A DNA stretch of 64,000 nt. It comes from Cyprinodon diabolis. Taxonomy: Eukaryota; Chordata; Actinopteri; Cyprinodontiformes; Cyprinodontidae. The notes beneath the pieces are model-generated. The model ran no database searches and had not been told where the DNA came from. It was given only the letters and a program-made list of their open reading frames with translations. The position numbers were made by a program, and so were the translations under genes. The stretch spans positions 18,103,111 through 18,167,110 of the forward strand of contig CM060081.1 of assembly GCA_030533445.1 (NCBI GenBank), in the 5' to 3' direction. Below are positions 48,743 to 60,969 of this stretch, piece by piece; within the stretch, counting starts at the first letter, position 1, and every line of letters begins with the position of its first letter.

Positions 48743-49045
48743 AACACACACTATTATTAGTGCATTGCTGTGTCAGGCCTTACAGCAGTCAGTTTATCCA
48801 CAAAGGTCACATATTTAACTGTATATGATTTAGCAACCTCAGTCAGAGGGTCAGATTTGTTTTATTATACTCTTCAGACAACATGGAAAAAGAAAAATTA
48901 AGAAAGGTCTGTAAAGTACAAAGTGCCCAGAAAAAGCCGCAAATTTGAGCAGAAATAGGATTTCATTGAGAATTGACCACTTGGGGGCAGAAGAAACATA
49001 GATTTGATTTTTCTTCATACACCAAAAGTATTAATATACTCTGTC

Positions 49046-49049
<4 letters not shown>

Positions 49050-49083
<34 letters not shown>
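49050..49083. repeat. (TA)n microsatellite at Tc1 insertion site
   Basis: A TA dinucleotide run immediately left of the Tc1 element; a shorter TA-rich tract (50305-50335) continues on its right. The element therefore landed inside a TA repeat, its preferred target. Confidence 0.85.
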
Positions 49084-49086
<3 letters not shown>

Positions 49087-50304
49087 TCACCGGCCACTTT
49101 ATTAGGTACCCCATGCTAGTAACAGGTTGGACCCCCTTATGCCTTCAGAACTGCCTCAATTCTTCGTAGCATAGATTCAACAAGGTGCTGGAAGCATTCC
49201 TTAGGGACTTTGGTCCATATTGAGATGATGGCATCACACAGTTGCCGCAGATTTGTCGGCTGCACATCCATGATGCTAATCTCCCGTTCCACCACATCCC
49301 AAAGATGCTCTATTGGATTGAGATCTGGTGACTGTGGAGGCCATTTGAGTACAGTGAACTGATTGTCATGTTCAAGAAACCAGTCTGAGATGATTCCAGC
49401 TTTATGACATGGCGCATTATCCTGCTGAAAGTAGCCATCAGAAGTTGGGTACATTGTGGTCATAAAGGGATGGACATGGTCAGCAACAATACTCAGGTAG
49501 GCTGTGGCGTTGCAACGATGCTCAATTGGTACCAAGGGGCCCAAAGAGTGCCAAGAAAATATTCCCCACACCATGACACCACCACCACCAGCCTGAACCT
49601 TTGATACAAGGCAGGATGGATCCATGCTTTCATGTTGTAGACGCTAAATTCTGACCATACCATCCGAATGTCGCAGCAGAAATCGAGACTCATCAGACAA
49701 GGCAATGTTTTTCCAATCTTCTATTGTCCAATTTCGATGAGCTTGTGCAAATTGTAGCCTCAGTTTCCTGTTCTTAGCTGAAAGGAGTGGCACCCAGTGT
49801 GGTCTTCTGCTGCTGTAGCCCATCTGCCTCAAAGTTTGACGTACTGTGCGTTCAGAGATGCTCTTCTGCCCACCTTGGTTGTAACGGGTGGTTATTTGAG
49901 TCACTGTTGCCCTTCTATCAGCTCGAACCCGTCTGGCCATTCTCCTCTGACCTCTGGCATCAACGAGGCATTTCCACCCACAGATATGCCGCTCACTGGA
50001 TGTTTTTTCTTTTTCGGACCATTCTCTGTTAACCCTAGAGATGGTTGTGCGTGAAAATCCCAGTAGATCAGCAGTTTCTGAAATACTCAGACCAGCCCAT
50101 CTGGCACCAAAAATCATGCCACGTTCAAAGTCACTCAAATCACCTTTCTTCCCCATACTGATGCTCGGTTTGAACTGCAGGAGATTGTCTTGACCTTGTC
50201 TACATGCCTAAATGCACTGAGTTGCCGCCATGTGATTGGCTGCTTAGAAATTAAGTGTTAACAAGTGGTTGGACAGGTGTACCTAATAAAGTGGCCGGTG
50301 AGTG
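49084..50304 (-). mobile_element. Tc1/mariner DD36E transposon, nearly intact
   Basis: A 1,221-bp element with TA on both sides (49082-49083 and 50305-50306). Inverted repeats start CACTCACCGGCCACTTTATT and agree except for one base over about 29 bp. One transposase gene on the minus strand (49137-50156) carries a single stop. Confidence 0.93.
49137..50156 (-). pseudogene. DD36E transposase with one premature stop
   Basis: The frame starts MGKKGDLSDFERG and runs 339 codons in one phase. TAG at 49644-49646 (codon 171) is the only interruption; it follows HSDGMVRI, where relatives have Trp, so a single TGG to TAG change explains it. The N-terminal half holds the paired helix-turn-helix; catalytic residues are Asp155 (ALSDESRF), Asp246 (FQQDNAPCHK) and Glu283 (LNPIEHLW). 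There are 36 residues between the last two, so DD36E, the spacing reported for the Incomer group of Tc1/mariner. Without readthrough no functional enzyme is made. LSD replaces the usual WSD at the first Asp. Confidence 0.9.
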
Positions 50305-50306
50305 TA

Positions 50307-53257
50307 TATAATATATAATATATATATATATTTTTTTTTTTTACACTTCATAACATCCATGTGTTTCGTTTGGATCTGATATGACCAGCCTAACAAGGCC
50401 AAAAAATATAAACTGCAGGGAATAATAGCAGCATTTTAAGGCCCTCCACTCTATTTGCAGAGACCTGCTTCTTGTAGCATGGCAGTAGGCAGTAGGAAGA
50501 TACATACATTAGCTGGGAATAAACATTTATTTCAGTGTCTTACCACATTGCTGTGCAACTTGTTAAATAAATCTTTGCAGGTCTGAGAGAAATGTGTTTG
50601 AATTCAGATGATAACCTACTGTAAGATATTTGTTTAAGACCTGAATTCACTGGTGTAGGGAAATGCTACTTCTGGCAATCTAAGTCTTATTGTCTTGTTT
50701 AAAAAGATTAAACCTAAGAAATTGGATTTCATTTTAATCTTGTTCTCCGCCGATAATTGTCACACAGTCTTCGCTAGAAGCATCGTCCCTTTAGCTTTGG
50801 TCTTTTTTAACCTTAATACTATTTGTCTTTGAATATAGAAAATTACTTAAAATTAATAAGTACCTAAAATGAAAGAAACATTTTTTAGATAACTATCAAA
50901 AAAATAAAAGATAACATGTTTACCATAATTTTTAAAAGGCCGAAAGAAAGTCAGCAACTTATTTTTATTAATCTCATTCTGTTTACAATTTGCTCAGTAG
51001 GATTTATTTGAAAACAGCTGAAGCGGTTGGACAACGAGAACCAAAATTATTAAAAGACAGATGCAGTAAAAAGGAACTAAATATATTTGAAACGTACAAA
51101 ATGTGTAGCTACTGAGGGTGTTCTATGTTTTATCTCTACATTAGCTACTATGAATAACTGAAAGGTTTTTTTCAAGCAAGTTTTTATGCTTTATTACTTA
51201 ACATGAGCCCTGGGTTTCTCACAGATTTGTTAATGTAACACTTTAACTCAACAGTGCTGAATTTATTTTCCTTTTTGATCATATGGGAACAAATGAACAC
51301 TAAACCTGTTTGAGCAGGTTTGTTGTTAGTAGTCCCGCATTGTCAGTAAAAAAAAAAAAAAAAAAGCAAAATACTGACATTTAAAATGTTTAAATCAAGC
51401 ACTATCTTAGTAAATGAAAGCATCTCAACCAAGTAGTTATGTGAAATTAGACTTTAGAAAATGAAATAGCTTTTTGGGGTTTTCCATCTTTATTAATTCC
51501 TGGAAAATTCTAAAAAGCTTTTTCCAAACCGTTTAGGATTCACAGCAGACCTAAAGAATAAAACTGAGGAAAATGGAGCTCAGTGGGAAACCCAACTTCC
51601 ACATGGTGGCACTAGTGTTGCATCTTTTGGTTTGTGGGAACCACTGCTAAGAAAATTTCTGCAGGCAGCTGAGTCATTTCTATGCTCTGGTGCCCAAGTG
51701 ACAAAAAAAAAAAAAAAAAACAACCAAAAAAATTTGTTGTGATTTGAAAATAAAAACACATCCTACAGAGATGGTGGGAAGGATGTTATGATGCAGTATA
51801 GCTCCCACTATTACTTTACCAACACCCACAAAAAAAGTCCATCATTAAATGTCACAATATCCCATCTGCTGAGGTGTTTATTTCTCTAAAGTATCCGACT
51901 GACTGAGGAGAGAGTTTAATCTGTCGTAAAAAAGGCCTAGAACTCTACTTTATTGCCACTTTTCTTTTAAAAAATGTATAAAAAAAAGAAAAAGATTGTT
52001 TGTGCACCACTGCAACTTGTTAAAGTTGTAGTGGTGCACAAAAACTAATTTGTAATATTGTTTCCTCCGAAAGCTTTTAGAATCAGGTCTCGGGCTGTAA
52101 TCTAAGACGCCCTATTGATTTACAGAGGCTGTGCAGCTTTATGGGTTATGCAAGTGTTATGTAAGAGTGTGCTGAGGAGTTGTCAGGACGGCTGGCTGCA
52201 ACACGTTGAAGCCCAACAGTCGGTCAAAAAGATTCCAGAGGACAAAAAAAGCTCTATTATAACTGTAATATAGATATTTAAATCAATATTTTATATACAA
52301 AATATGTACAGTCTCGTATTACAATGTCAAAATTAAAAATCAAAAGTACCTTTTTATATACAAAACTATCTTTGTTGAAATTTAACATTCAGGCTCTTTT
52401 GTTTAAAGACAATCATCGAATTTGTTTGCAACTCCAAATGTTGGTGGTGTTTGGGTCAAACGAGCGAGGAAGAATGAAAGCAGGAGCAAAGAACTCAGCT
52501 TCAGATGAACATCTTCAGAACTGCTCAAGCTGCTTCCTCATCCTTCCTGCGACAGCTACACAAATACCCTCAGTGGGTCACGTATCAAAAATAGAGATGT
52601 AAAAGAAAGAACACCAAAATGTTTCTTTACAAGAGCTCCATCTGGATGCAAAATAAAGAAAAACAGTGAGTCACAGATTAGGTTTTAAAAACACGCCACA
52701 ACAGATAAGCGAGCGGGCCTGAACCAACACCCTGAATTTTTTTTCAACTTTATGAATTCCTGCGTTCATTTTAAGTTGCAGCACAAACACAGGAGGGGGT
52801 TCGGCGAGGTCAACGCCAAACCCCATGAGCTGGTTTCTGAAAATAAAATGGCTTGTTGCTGTCCCTGGGAGAGGGAAATGCTCAGGTGAATCCTGACATT
52901 CGCCTATCAGCAGCAGCATTTACAGGAGCTTTTTTTTTTTTTTTTTTCTTCCTCCTTTTGCATCATTACATTCATTGCAGAGTTCTGTGCAACATTATAG
53001 GTCCAAAATCTTTTGGGGAAAAAAGGGGGAAGGCGGAGTTACATTCCGGGATTTCCTCTGACATTCAACAACATTTCTGGAGACAGATAATAAAATAAGA
53101 ACCTTCAAAAATCTCTTGTGCGCCGTTTAACCTAACAATCTTCACAGTGTTTAATGGGCTTTACTAAATCTCTTATACAGCTGCTGTTTGGGGGTTAACA
53201 CTGTACCCTCTGTTCAACATATAGTGGGGGCGAGGTGCTGATAGGAGAATTGTCTGC
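50307..53257 (-). other. Downstream flank and probable 3' UTR of bhlhe40
   Basis: The part nearest the gene (about 52250-53257) is probably 3' UTR: AU-rich with several TTTATATAC stretches near 52290-52365. No single polyadenylation signal is decisive. Further left is AT-rich intergenic sequence with A/T runs near 51350 and 51700. No other gene seen. Confidence 0.4.
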
Positions 53258-54581
53258 TCAGTCTTTGGTTTCAGAGTTTAAAGGAGAGACCTGCTTCAAG
53301 GCTTTGTGCAAAGCAGGAGAGTCCATCGGGATGCGGTGGGCTATCGGAGACCCCGCCCTCGGCGACATCAACAGAGATGATGGCAACGTTTCCGGGACAA
53401 GGCCTGCAGCAGACCCTGCCAAGCCCGGGTACATGATGGGCATGCCGCCGGGATACCAGCATTTTTCCAGCATAGGGAGGTACGCCGCCGCTGCCGCCGT
53501 CGATGGAGGGATGAAGTAGAAGGGGAGGCAAAACGGGGGCTGACTGGCGGACATGTTCATGTAACCGCCAGGAGCTCCGGCAGCTTGAAAAGAGAAAATC
53601 TCATCCTCTGAGTCCACTCTCAATCTCTTGGCCTGGGGCTCATCACCTTCCTGCTTGATGACGCCAACCGTCCGCTCAGACGCAGCAGTCTTTAACTCGC
53701 CCTCCCTTCCGTGGCTTTCCAACCACCGGGATTTAGGTTTGTCGTGTTCACCTCCGTAGCCGCTATCAGTGTCTGTATCACTACCGCTCTGCTCCCCAGT
53801 CCCGTGGTGGAAAGTCCTCTGAATGACCGGGACACAGTTCTTAGCAGGAGCATCGGGTGATGCCGAAAGCTGCCCGACAGGCTTCCTCGCCCCATCCTTC
53901 TCACCGGGTCGCGGGCTGCTTCCATGCTGAAGGACTTCAGCTGCAACCTTTTCGATGTGGCTAATGATGTGGGAGGGGGTTAGGTCCCTGCTGGTCTCCT
54001 GGTTGGCCAAGTAGTGGAGGACTTCTCTGGCACACAGGTCGAAGCCAGAGCGGAACATGTCCTCGTTGCTCTCAGCGCCATCTCCCACCTGATCGCCTGG
54101 AGATAAACAATCTAAATCAAACTCCATTTCTTGAAAAACAAAGCAGATGATTTTTGAAGCCCAACCACGGGTTAAATGATCCCAGCTAGAATCAAACTTA
54201 CTGATCTGCAGGTCCTTCTGGAGCGCCAATATTTTCTGCTGCTGCTGCTCCAGGATGGCGCTCAGGGTTTTCACATGCTTCAGTGTGAGTTCCAGCACCA
54301 CAGCTTTCTCCAGATGACCTAGCGTCTAAAACAGGAAGACCTTCGATAAGCATGTTGATCTTCCTTATGTAACACATTCTGCAGCTGAATAGAGGGCCAG
54401 CGGCCAACACTGAGGAAAACTACGCATACTATGCCCGCATTGATGATCTCTCAATTTAAAACAAAACTCAAAGTTTAGAAAATACCAAGAAATGAAACTA
54501 TTAAAATTAAAAACATATATATTTGTATTTTTATTACTCAAATGTTTCAGTAGGTTTAAAAAAAAAAAAAAAAAAAAATAG

Positions 54582-54627
<46 letters not shown>

Positions 54628-55154
54628 ATCTCTGAAACAATGAACTGGATCCAATTATTTTAGACTTTTTAAGAAAAGATTAAAAAAAAAAAAAAATTAC
54701 TTACTGTGAGTTTAAGATGTTCTGGCAGCAGGTCCTTGAGTTGGGCAATGCATTCATTTATTCTGTCGCGTCTTTTCTTCTCGATCAGCCTGTGGGGCAG
54801 CTTGTAAGTCTCCTGGATCAAATTATAAAGTTGTCAATAACATGTAAGATCCAGGAAAAAAATAACAATAATGATCAAGCTGAAATATATTTTTATTCAT
54901 ATTTTAATTGAACATACCTTGCATTCGTCCCTACTTTTCACACCCCTCCTGCTTTTGCACATGTAATATTCCATTCTGTGAAAAACGCAAAAAAAAAAAA
55001 AAAAAATTGCATTTCAGTTTTAAATCGTAATTAAAGATTTTACAGAGAATAAAAGAAAATTAAGCGTTGATATTTACCTGTGCATGTCAGGTGTATCCAT
55101 AGATGCGTGTTTCGGAACATAAGGAGGTGGCTGCGCACTTGTAATCCGCTCCAT
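53258..55154 (-). CDS. bhlhe40: bHLH-Orange transcriptional repressor DEC1 (Bhlhe40)
   Basis: Nuclear repressor that binds E-boxes and feeds back on CLOCK:BMAL1-driven genes (family knowledge). Five coding exons on minus: 55078-55154, 54918-54975, 54705-54812, 54202-54325 and 53258-54096, all GT-AG. They sum to 1,206 bp, 401 aa (human 412). The start MERITSAQPPPYVPK matches the family N-terminus. The basic helix-loop-helix spans about residues 49-107, with LPHRLIEKKRRDRINE as the basic region including its characteristic Pro; the Orange domain spans about 134-180 (DMFRSGFDLCAREVLHYLA). Further on come KNCVPVIQRTF, GEQSGSDTDTDSGYGGE, a VIKQEGDEP sumoylation-type motif, QPPFCLPFYFIPPS, YLPMLEKCWYP and the C-terminal LNSETKD. 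DEC1 is favoured over DEC2 by the C-terminal motifs and by the arl8b neighbour. Confidence 0.97.
54097..54201 (-). other. bhlhe40 intron 4, 105 bp, open in frame
   Basis: A short intron with donor GTAAGT and acceptor CTCCAG. Its length is a multiple of three and it has no stop in the gene's frame, so retention would add 35 residues between the helix-loop-helix and Orange domains. Splicing is expected because the family lacks these residues. Confidence 0.8.
54586..54623. repeat. (TA)n microsatellite in bhlhe40 intron 3
   Basis: A TA run preceded by an A-rich tract at 54558-54578. Simple repeat only. Confidence 0.9.
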
Positions 55155-55465
55155 GTTTCTTTATTGACGGGGGAAAATAAAAATAAAAAGCGCTCAGTCC
55201 TTCCAGTAGAAAAAGAAGAGAGAGTGAAAAAAAATTCAAGAATAACAGCTGCAACAAAAACAAGTAGTGGGATAGATTGAAACTGGTCGCAGTTCAGAGT
55301 GCTGTCACACAGAGGTCGGGCTCGTCAGTTTGCCGTGGAAAGCTCCACGCCCCGCGCGATGTGTGAGAGCTGGGTGAGTCGGTGTCTACGTGTTAAATAA
55401 ACCCTGTGACTGCAGGCACGTCTCTCTCTCTCTCTGCTAAAGAAACCCACTCTCCACCGTCACAT

Positions 55466-55568
55466 GAGCCTCACGTGTTGGTCGGCGCTTTCAAACTCCT
55501 CACCCTCCCCACACCCCTCCTCCCCCCCCTCCCACCAGAGCCTCACGTGTTGGACGGTGCTTTCAACC
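55466..55568 (-). promoter_or_regulatory. bhlhe40 upstream region with duplicated CACGTG module
   Basis: A roughly 30-bp module, GAGCCTCACGTGTTGG followed by CGG and GCTTTCAA, occurs twice (55466-55495 and 55538-55568) with only a few differences. Each carries a perfect CACGTG E-box (55472-55477 and 55544-55549), 72 bp apart. A C-rich tract lies between. The site is about 310-410 bp upstream of the start codon. CACGTG is the target of CLOCK:BMAL1 and of DEC proteins themselves, so clock control and self-repression are likely by family knowledge. Confidence 0.7.
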
Positions 55569-55621
55569 ACCCGCTCCCTCCCTCGCCGGCGATGCAAAGT
55601 ATGGCAAGCAATTATTATAAA

Positions 55622-58500
55622 TAATTAGCAGACAGCACTTACAAGGTCCGGTGAGAAAGAGATGAGATTTATTCATTTATTTTTGGAGAAAGCTTGTATT
55701 TGTTGTTTTCACAAACAGGTAAAAAAAAAGAAGCATATATAGCCTGATAAACCAGACTAAATGTGAGATTAAATGTGTAATTTAGTCTGGCCCCGATGAA
55801 GAAGACATCAGACGATTTTTGATGACAACAACCAGTTGTATTTCAAACCATGTCTGTGCCTATTGGCCAAGGCTCTGACCAATGAGCGCAACTGACTGTG
55901 ACGTAGGCCTATTGAGCGTGACAGGAAGCTGGTGGGGGAGTGTAAACAAACAGCCTGTCGGAAAAACTGTGAATACGCTCTTCATTAAAATGAATGAGCG
56001 AAGAGCCTCTTCCTGCTCATGTTTCAACGAAAACCCCAAGTCTAATCCTTCCAAAACTGACTCAAAAATCGCCATCAGAGCCAGCGGTCCTTCAAATACG
56101 GCTATGCCGAGAGAGGGCCGCTGCAGACGGGCTGCGGTTAGCCCTGGCTGCCGTTAGCCTTTGAGGTCCGCTGGTTGCCGCATCCTCTCAACTTCGAAAA
56201 TATTTTTTTTTAATTATGCATTAAATTAGTAAATGGACCGTATAGGGATGCTTTAAAGTATAATATTCCCACCTCAAATGATCTTAAAACGTACTTTTAT
56301 TGAACAACAGGTTGAACTTTTAATTTTCAATTGAGGGCTCTTATCCTGATATCTTGTCTATCACCCTGTTCCTTTTACATTAGCTATGAGAAAGACAGCA
56401 ATGAGCGACAGATAATATTGGCTGAATTCATATTCAGGGGTGCTTCCTGTGAAGGCCAGAATCGAAAGGCCGATTACATCATAGCGTGGCCCGAGTTCTG
56501 TTTGGATTCCAAGACTCCACGTAATGTGGCCGACAAACGCCTCCTTCTTTTTGCCAGATTTGAAGAACGGGTCCGGAGTATGCTACATAGCATTGGATTT
56601 CCCTTGATTCATTGCGAGACCAAGCAAGCTGGCTGCTCCGTGATCAGAGGAAAAAGGTACTTGGTGCAGAACAGTAGTGAATATTGGAAGCTCAGTTTAA
56701 TATAACACAAGTATTTGAATACTTTTGTCTGAAATGAATGAAAATTGTTTTTTTAAATGGCTATTGAGTCAGATATGTGGCAGGTAATGTTTGGTTTATC
56801 GAAAGGGTTTTTATCTGTTACTGTGTAAACAGGTTTCTAAGATTCTAATGTATTTGCAGTGTGGGGACTATAAATATTTTTATTTTTTTATTGCTATTTT
56901 GCAGAATTTGCTTAACTAAGTATTTTTTGTTGTTGAATATAAGAGATTTTGCAGATATACTTTTCTACATACATTGTTTAGATTTACTTATATCTTTCTA
57001 CCCTTTTATATCCTATTAGGGAAAAAAAATAAAAAGAAACAGTTTAAAATTTCGGTATTCATTCTTTTCCTGCTTTCTGTGTCAACTGTCACGGTATGGT
57101 GGTGAAAGCCGCGGAAGGCTAGACCTGTTTAAATCCACAGCCAAAACTGTGCCGGTCTCCTTATTTTTAGACTTCGAAGAACCAAGTCCAGGTAGACCAT
57201 GTCATTGGAAGACACAGCACATTCATTTTAATTCAGCCAGTGATCGTATCCAATGTCACATCATTTTTGATACAACTGATATAAAACCTCACAGAACCCA
57301 CAGCTTTTGCAAGGTTTGAGTTTTAAGAAGAACTCAGAATGCATGAAAAGTTTTACCAATATAGACACATTAGACATCATTGGAAAGCTTCTCCACAATT
57401 CAACAAACAAAGTTCATTTTATAGACAAAGCAAGCACCAAAGCACAATTAAAGATATAGCAGAATGTCAAAATGTAAACATGACGAAGCAGCTACAACAA
57501 CATACCTTTGAAGGCATCCAGAAGCTGTTTTATAAATCCAATCTTCAATTGTTTGTACTCCATTCGTCCACAAGGGTCCACAGATTAAAAGTAATCTAGC
57601 CTATTAGTAATAAAAATATTCGATGATAAAATCGCACATAACGTCCGGTTGTTGACATCAGAAAGGTTAGCTGGTCATAGCTTATGGTCAGAATCTTGCT
57701 AATATTTACTTCTAATACTTGAGATGTTTGGTATGGTTCTTTAAATCGTCTTATCTACAAGACACAAGTATCTGCATATTTTTATGATGCAATTTGAGTG
57801 AGATATAGTCCCCGAAATATAACTTCAGGTCACTTCCTGTCAGCCAGCGATATTACGTGTCATAATTCTCTGCTGTTATTGGTTAAGACCACATGGGCTT
57901 TTGGGCTTTGTAGCCAATGAAATAAGGTTTCGAATGAGCCAAAATGTGTCTAGTTTATTTAAAGGGGTACTGCATTACAGGCTTGTGTTAGACAGAAACA
58001 CAGAAAAATGTGGCTGGAGCCATTGAGTGCAGCTCCAAGCTGACACCACAAGTTAAAAAAACCCCAACAGCTCTGGAACTGTTGTAGCTAGAGCTATGAA
58101 ATTTTCTGCATTTGTGTTTGACATGATGTAGAAAAAATGTAATACAATGAGACCTGCCTTTTCTCAAGAATGTCTTTATCACTGCTTTTCAAAAAAGATC
58201 ATTTCAGAGAAAAAAATAAAAATAAAAACTTTGAGTCATGTTTAAACTGATGCAGCTTGGTCTGTGTTTTACTCACCCAATTTTATATATTCAGAACCTA
58301 GAGGGTGTTAGCTTTCAAATAATGTATTGCACATGTAATTTGGGCTTACAGTTCCTAAGTTATTTGCTTTTCCATTTGGGTATGCAAAATAGGCAAGGAT
58401 TTCTCAAAATGAGGTGGATTCACAATTCCAAAAAAAAAAGTGGGTGAAAAAAAAAGTGTCTGTTTTAAAATCTAATAAGGTAAATAAACAAAACACACGA
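55622..58500. other. Upstream of bhlhe40; possible old element, no gene confirmed
   Basis: Contains an inverted pair of related segments (55861-55932 and 57831-57919) that share ACCAAT and TGACAGGAAG. Between them is an open frame of 124 codons (56331-56705, plus strand) with no family I recognise. This could be a decayed transposon of about 2 kb. A TTAAAGGGGTACTGCATTAC sequence near 57961 resembles a TTAA-type transposon end. AT-rich elsewhere. Confidence 0.3.
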
Positions 58501-59000
58501 NNNNNNNNNNNNNNNNNNNNNNNNNNNNNNNNNNNNNNNNNNNNNNNNNNNNNNNNNNNNNNNNNNNNNNNNNNNNNNNNNNNNNNNNNNNNNNNNNNNN
58601 NNNNNNNNNNNNNNNNNNNNNNNNNNNNNNNNNNNNNNNNNNNNNNNNNNNNNNNNNNNNNNNNNNNNNNNNNNNNNNNNNNNNNNNNNNNNNNNNNNNN
58701 NNNNNNNNNNNNNNNNNNNNNNNNNNNNNNNNNNNNNNNNNNNNNNNNNNNNNNNNNNNNNNNNNNNNNNNNNNNNNNNNNNNNNNNNNNNNNNNNNNNN
58801 NNNNNNNNNNNNNNNNNNNNNNNNNNNNNNNNNNNNNNNNNNNNNNNNNNNNNNNNNNNNNNNNNNNNNNNNNNNNNNNNNNNNNNNNNNNNNNNNNNNN
58901 NNNNNNNNNNNNNNNNNNNNNNNNNNNNNNNNNNNNNNNNNNNNNNNNNNNNNNNNNNNNNNNNNNNNNNNNNNNNNNNNNNNNNNNNNNNNNNNNNNNN
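58501..59000. other. Assembly gap (500 N)
   Basis: Exactly 500 undetermined bases, probably a placeholder size. The right border is a TA repeat, a likely cause of the break. Reading frames across it are meaningless. Confidence 0.99.
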
Positions 59001-59028
59001 TACACATATATATATATATATATACACA

Positions 59029-59112
<84 letters not shown>

Positions 59113-59113
59113 T
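59001..59113. repeat. (TA)n/(CA)n microsatellite
   Basis: Alternating TA with interspersed CACA units directly after the gap. It may continue inside the gap. Confidence 0.95.
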
Positions 59114-59129
59114 TTATACATATAGATGC

Positions 59130-59200
59130 ACTGTATTTATTGAATTGATGTAACGAGTACATTTCTCCACTGTGAGATCAATAAGGTCAATCAATCAATT
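59130..59200 (+). repeat. Retroelement 3' tail, copy A
   Basis: TTGATGTAACGAGTACATTTC, then CCACTGTGAGATCAATAAGG ending in TCAATCAATC. It closely matches the segment at 62035-62105 and has the form of a LINE/SINE 3' end. Confidence 0.6.
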
Positions 59201-60779
59201 TTAATAAGAAAAGTTTGAGAAATCAGCCCTTTTGTAATTATAATTATTCTATTAGAATTAAGAGTGAAAAAAACTGTCTTAAATTTATGAAGTTTTTTTT
59301 TTATTATATGCATGTAGATCTGTGTATTTAGATTGATTTTTTTTCCATATCTGTACAGGCAGACAGATTTATGAGACTTTATACCCTGATTTAATTTGCC
59401 GTCTGACAGTCGTTAGCATTTAGCAACAGCTGGTCTTACTGCCAGTCAATGCTTACTTAGTGAGAAGATCTCCTTGTAGAAAGTCCTTTATAAATGAGGA
59501 TTACTGACATTTCAAATCTGTCATAAATGGCACACCTAATATTTGTTCTGCTGAGAGGCATGTGGTAGACAACTGATTATTAATAAGCAGGGAAGAGAAT
59601 ATCTCATTATATGGGACAATAAAAAATATTTCTGTGTTAAAGTGAGTATATTTACAATCTTTACATCCAAAAAGGGACAAATATTAAGCTGTTCAAATCC
59701 CAAATTACAGTAAATCATATAATCAAATTAATGAGCATTAAACTTAAACTGTGGTGATATGCACACTTTAAATTCTTTAATATTTACTAAGTTGAGAATA
59801 GCTCACCAGTATTAACATAAAATCAGCCCTTTATATGGAATTTCTTGATGCTACACAAAAGACAGCACAATTAAAGTATAATAACAATTTTAATAAATAA
59901 TTCTACTTCTATATACAAATTGACAATGCTTTTATTTGTTTACCCTTAACATTTTGTGACAGGAAAATTTTTTTGCCCGACTTATTTTCTATACAAAAGC
60001 AAAGTAAAGCAACCAGTAAAGCAAAACATTATATACAAAAAGTAATCCCTCTCCCAAAAAAGGTTTATTTCTAACATGAAAACAACTAAAATGTTAAATT
60101 CTCACTAAAAAGAGCCAAGTTCCTGCAGAAGCAGTAACCACATCAAGATATACCAGTGATAGTTATTACTGCATGAACTACATGCCTCCTGAGCAGCCCT
60201 CTAATAGCATGAACACAATTTTAGATGGCTGTTACAACACAGAGAAACAGTAAAGCTACTTCCCCATAAAATAACTTAGCATGAATCTTTGACCATATAA
60301 TGGAAGTTATCTATTTGTTTATATTGCTCTCTCACAATATGCTATCAACTGAGTGCAAAAGTCACTCCCAACAGTGTGCGCCCTTTTAATAAACTAACAG
60401 TAAAGAAAAATAATGTGAAGCCCATATTATTATTATTATTATTATTATCATATCTCAGTATATGTATACATACAGGTTAATAAAAACTGGTAAATTGTAT
60501 AGAGACAATAAAGAACAAACTAAACAACTCCCCGCTGGAGTTAAATAAGACATTATTTTCAAACTTAAATCTACACACCATTTGGTTGCATATTTAAGTT
60601 CATGTATTGCACAACATACAAAAGAAGAACACAAATACTGCTCAGTGTGTTAGGAATATAAATAGAAAACCTTTAAATAATACAAAAAACAATTTTATCA
60701 AGTTTCAAGGTGAACCCACAAAGGCCATGTTTTGAGAAATCTAATTTCTTTCTGCAGGAAAAAAAACAAACAAAACAAA
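59201..60779. other. Intergenic, no gene seen
   Basis: AT-rich sequence. A (TTA)n microsatellite of about 24 bp lies at 60425-60448. No exon or repeat end recognised. Confidence 0.5.
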
Positions 60780-60969
60780 CAAAAACATTTGGCACCAACT
60801 GAAAAGAGCAGAATGAGGTGGGTGAGTGTTACTGTCTGGAGTAACACTGTGTGGGGCAGAGCTACACATCGCCTTATATCTATGTTACAACGTTTCCCTA
60901 CCGTTTTAAGGTAAGTTCACACTACATTATGTTGAAACCTCAGTGCTAGGACTGGTTGCTCCCTTCCAG

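Noticed and set aside
53258..54301. A single 347-codon open frame at the 3' end of bhlhe40
   Set aside because: It runs through a 105-bp intron that happens to be open. Family alignment and the GTAAGT/CTCCAG borders show two exons, 54202-54325 and 53258-54096.
58404..59162. Open frames of more than 200 codons over the N run
   Set aside because: They exist only because undetermined bases contain no stops; the flanks are TA repeat.
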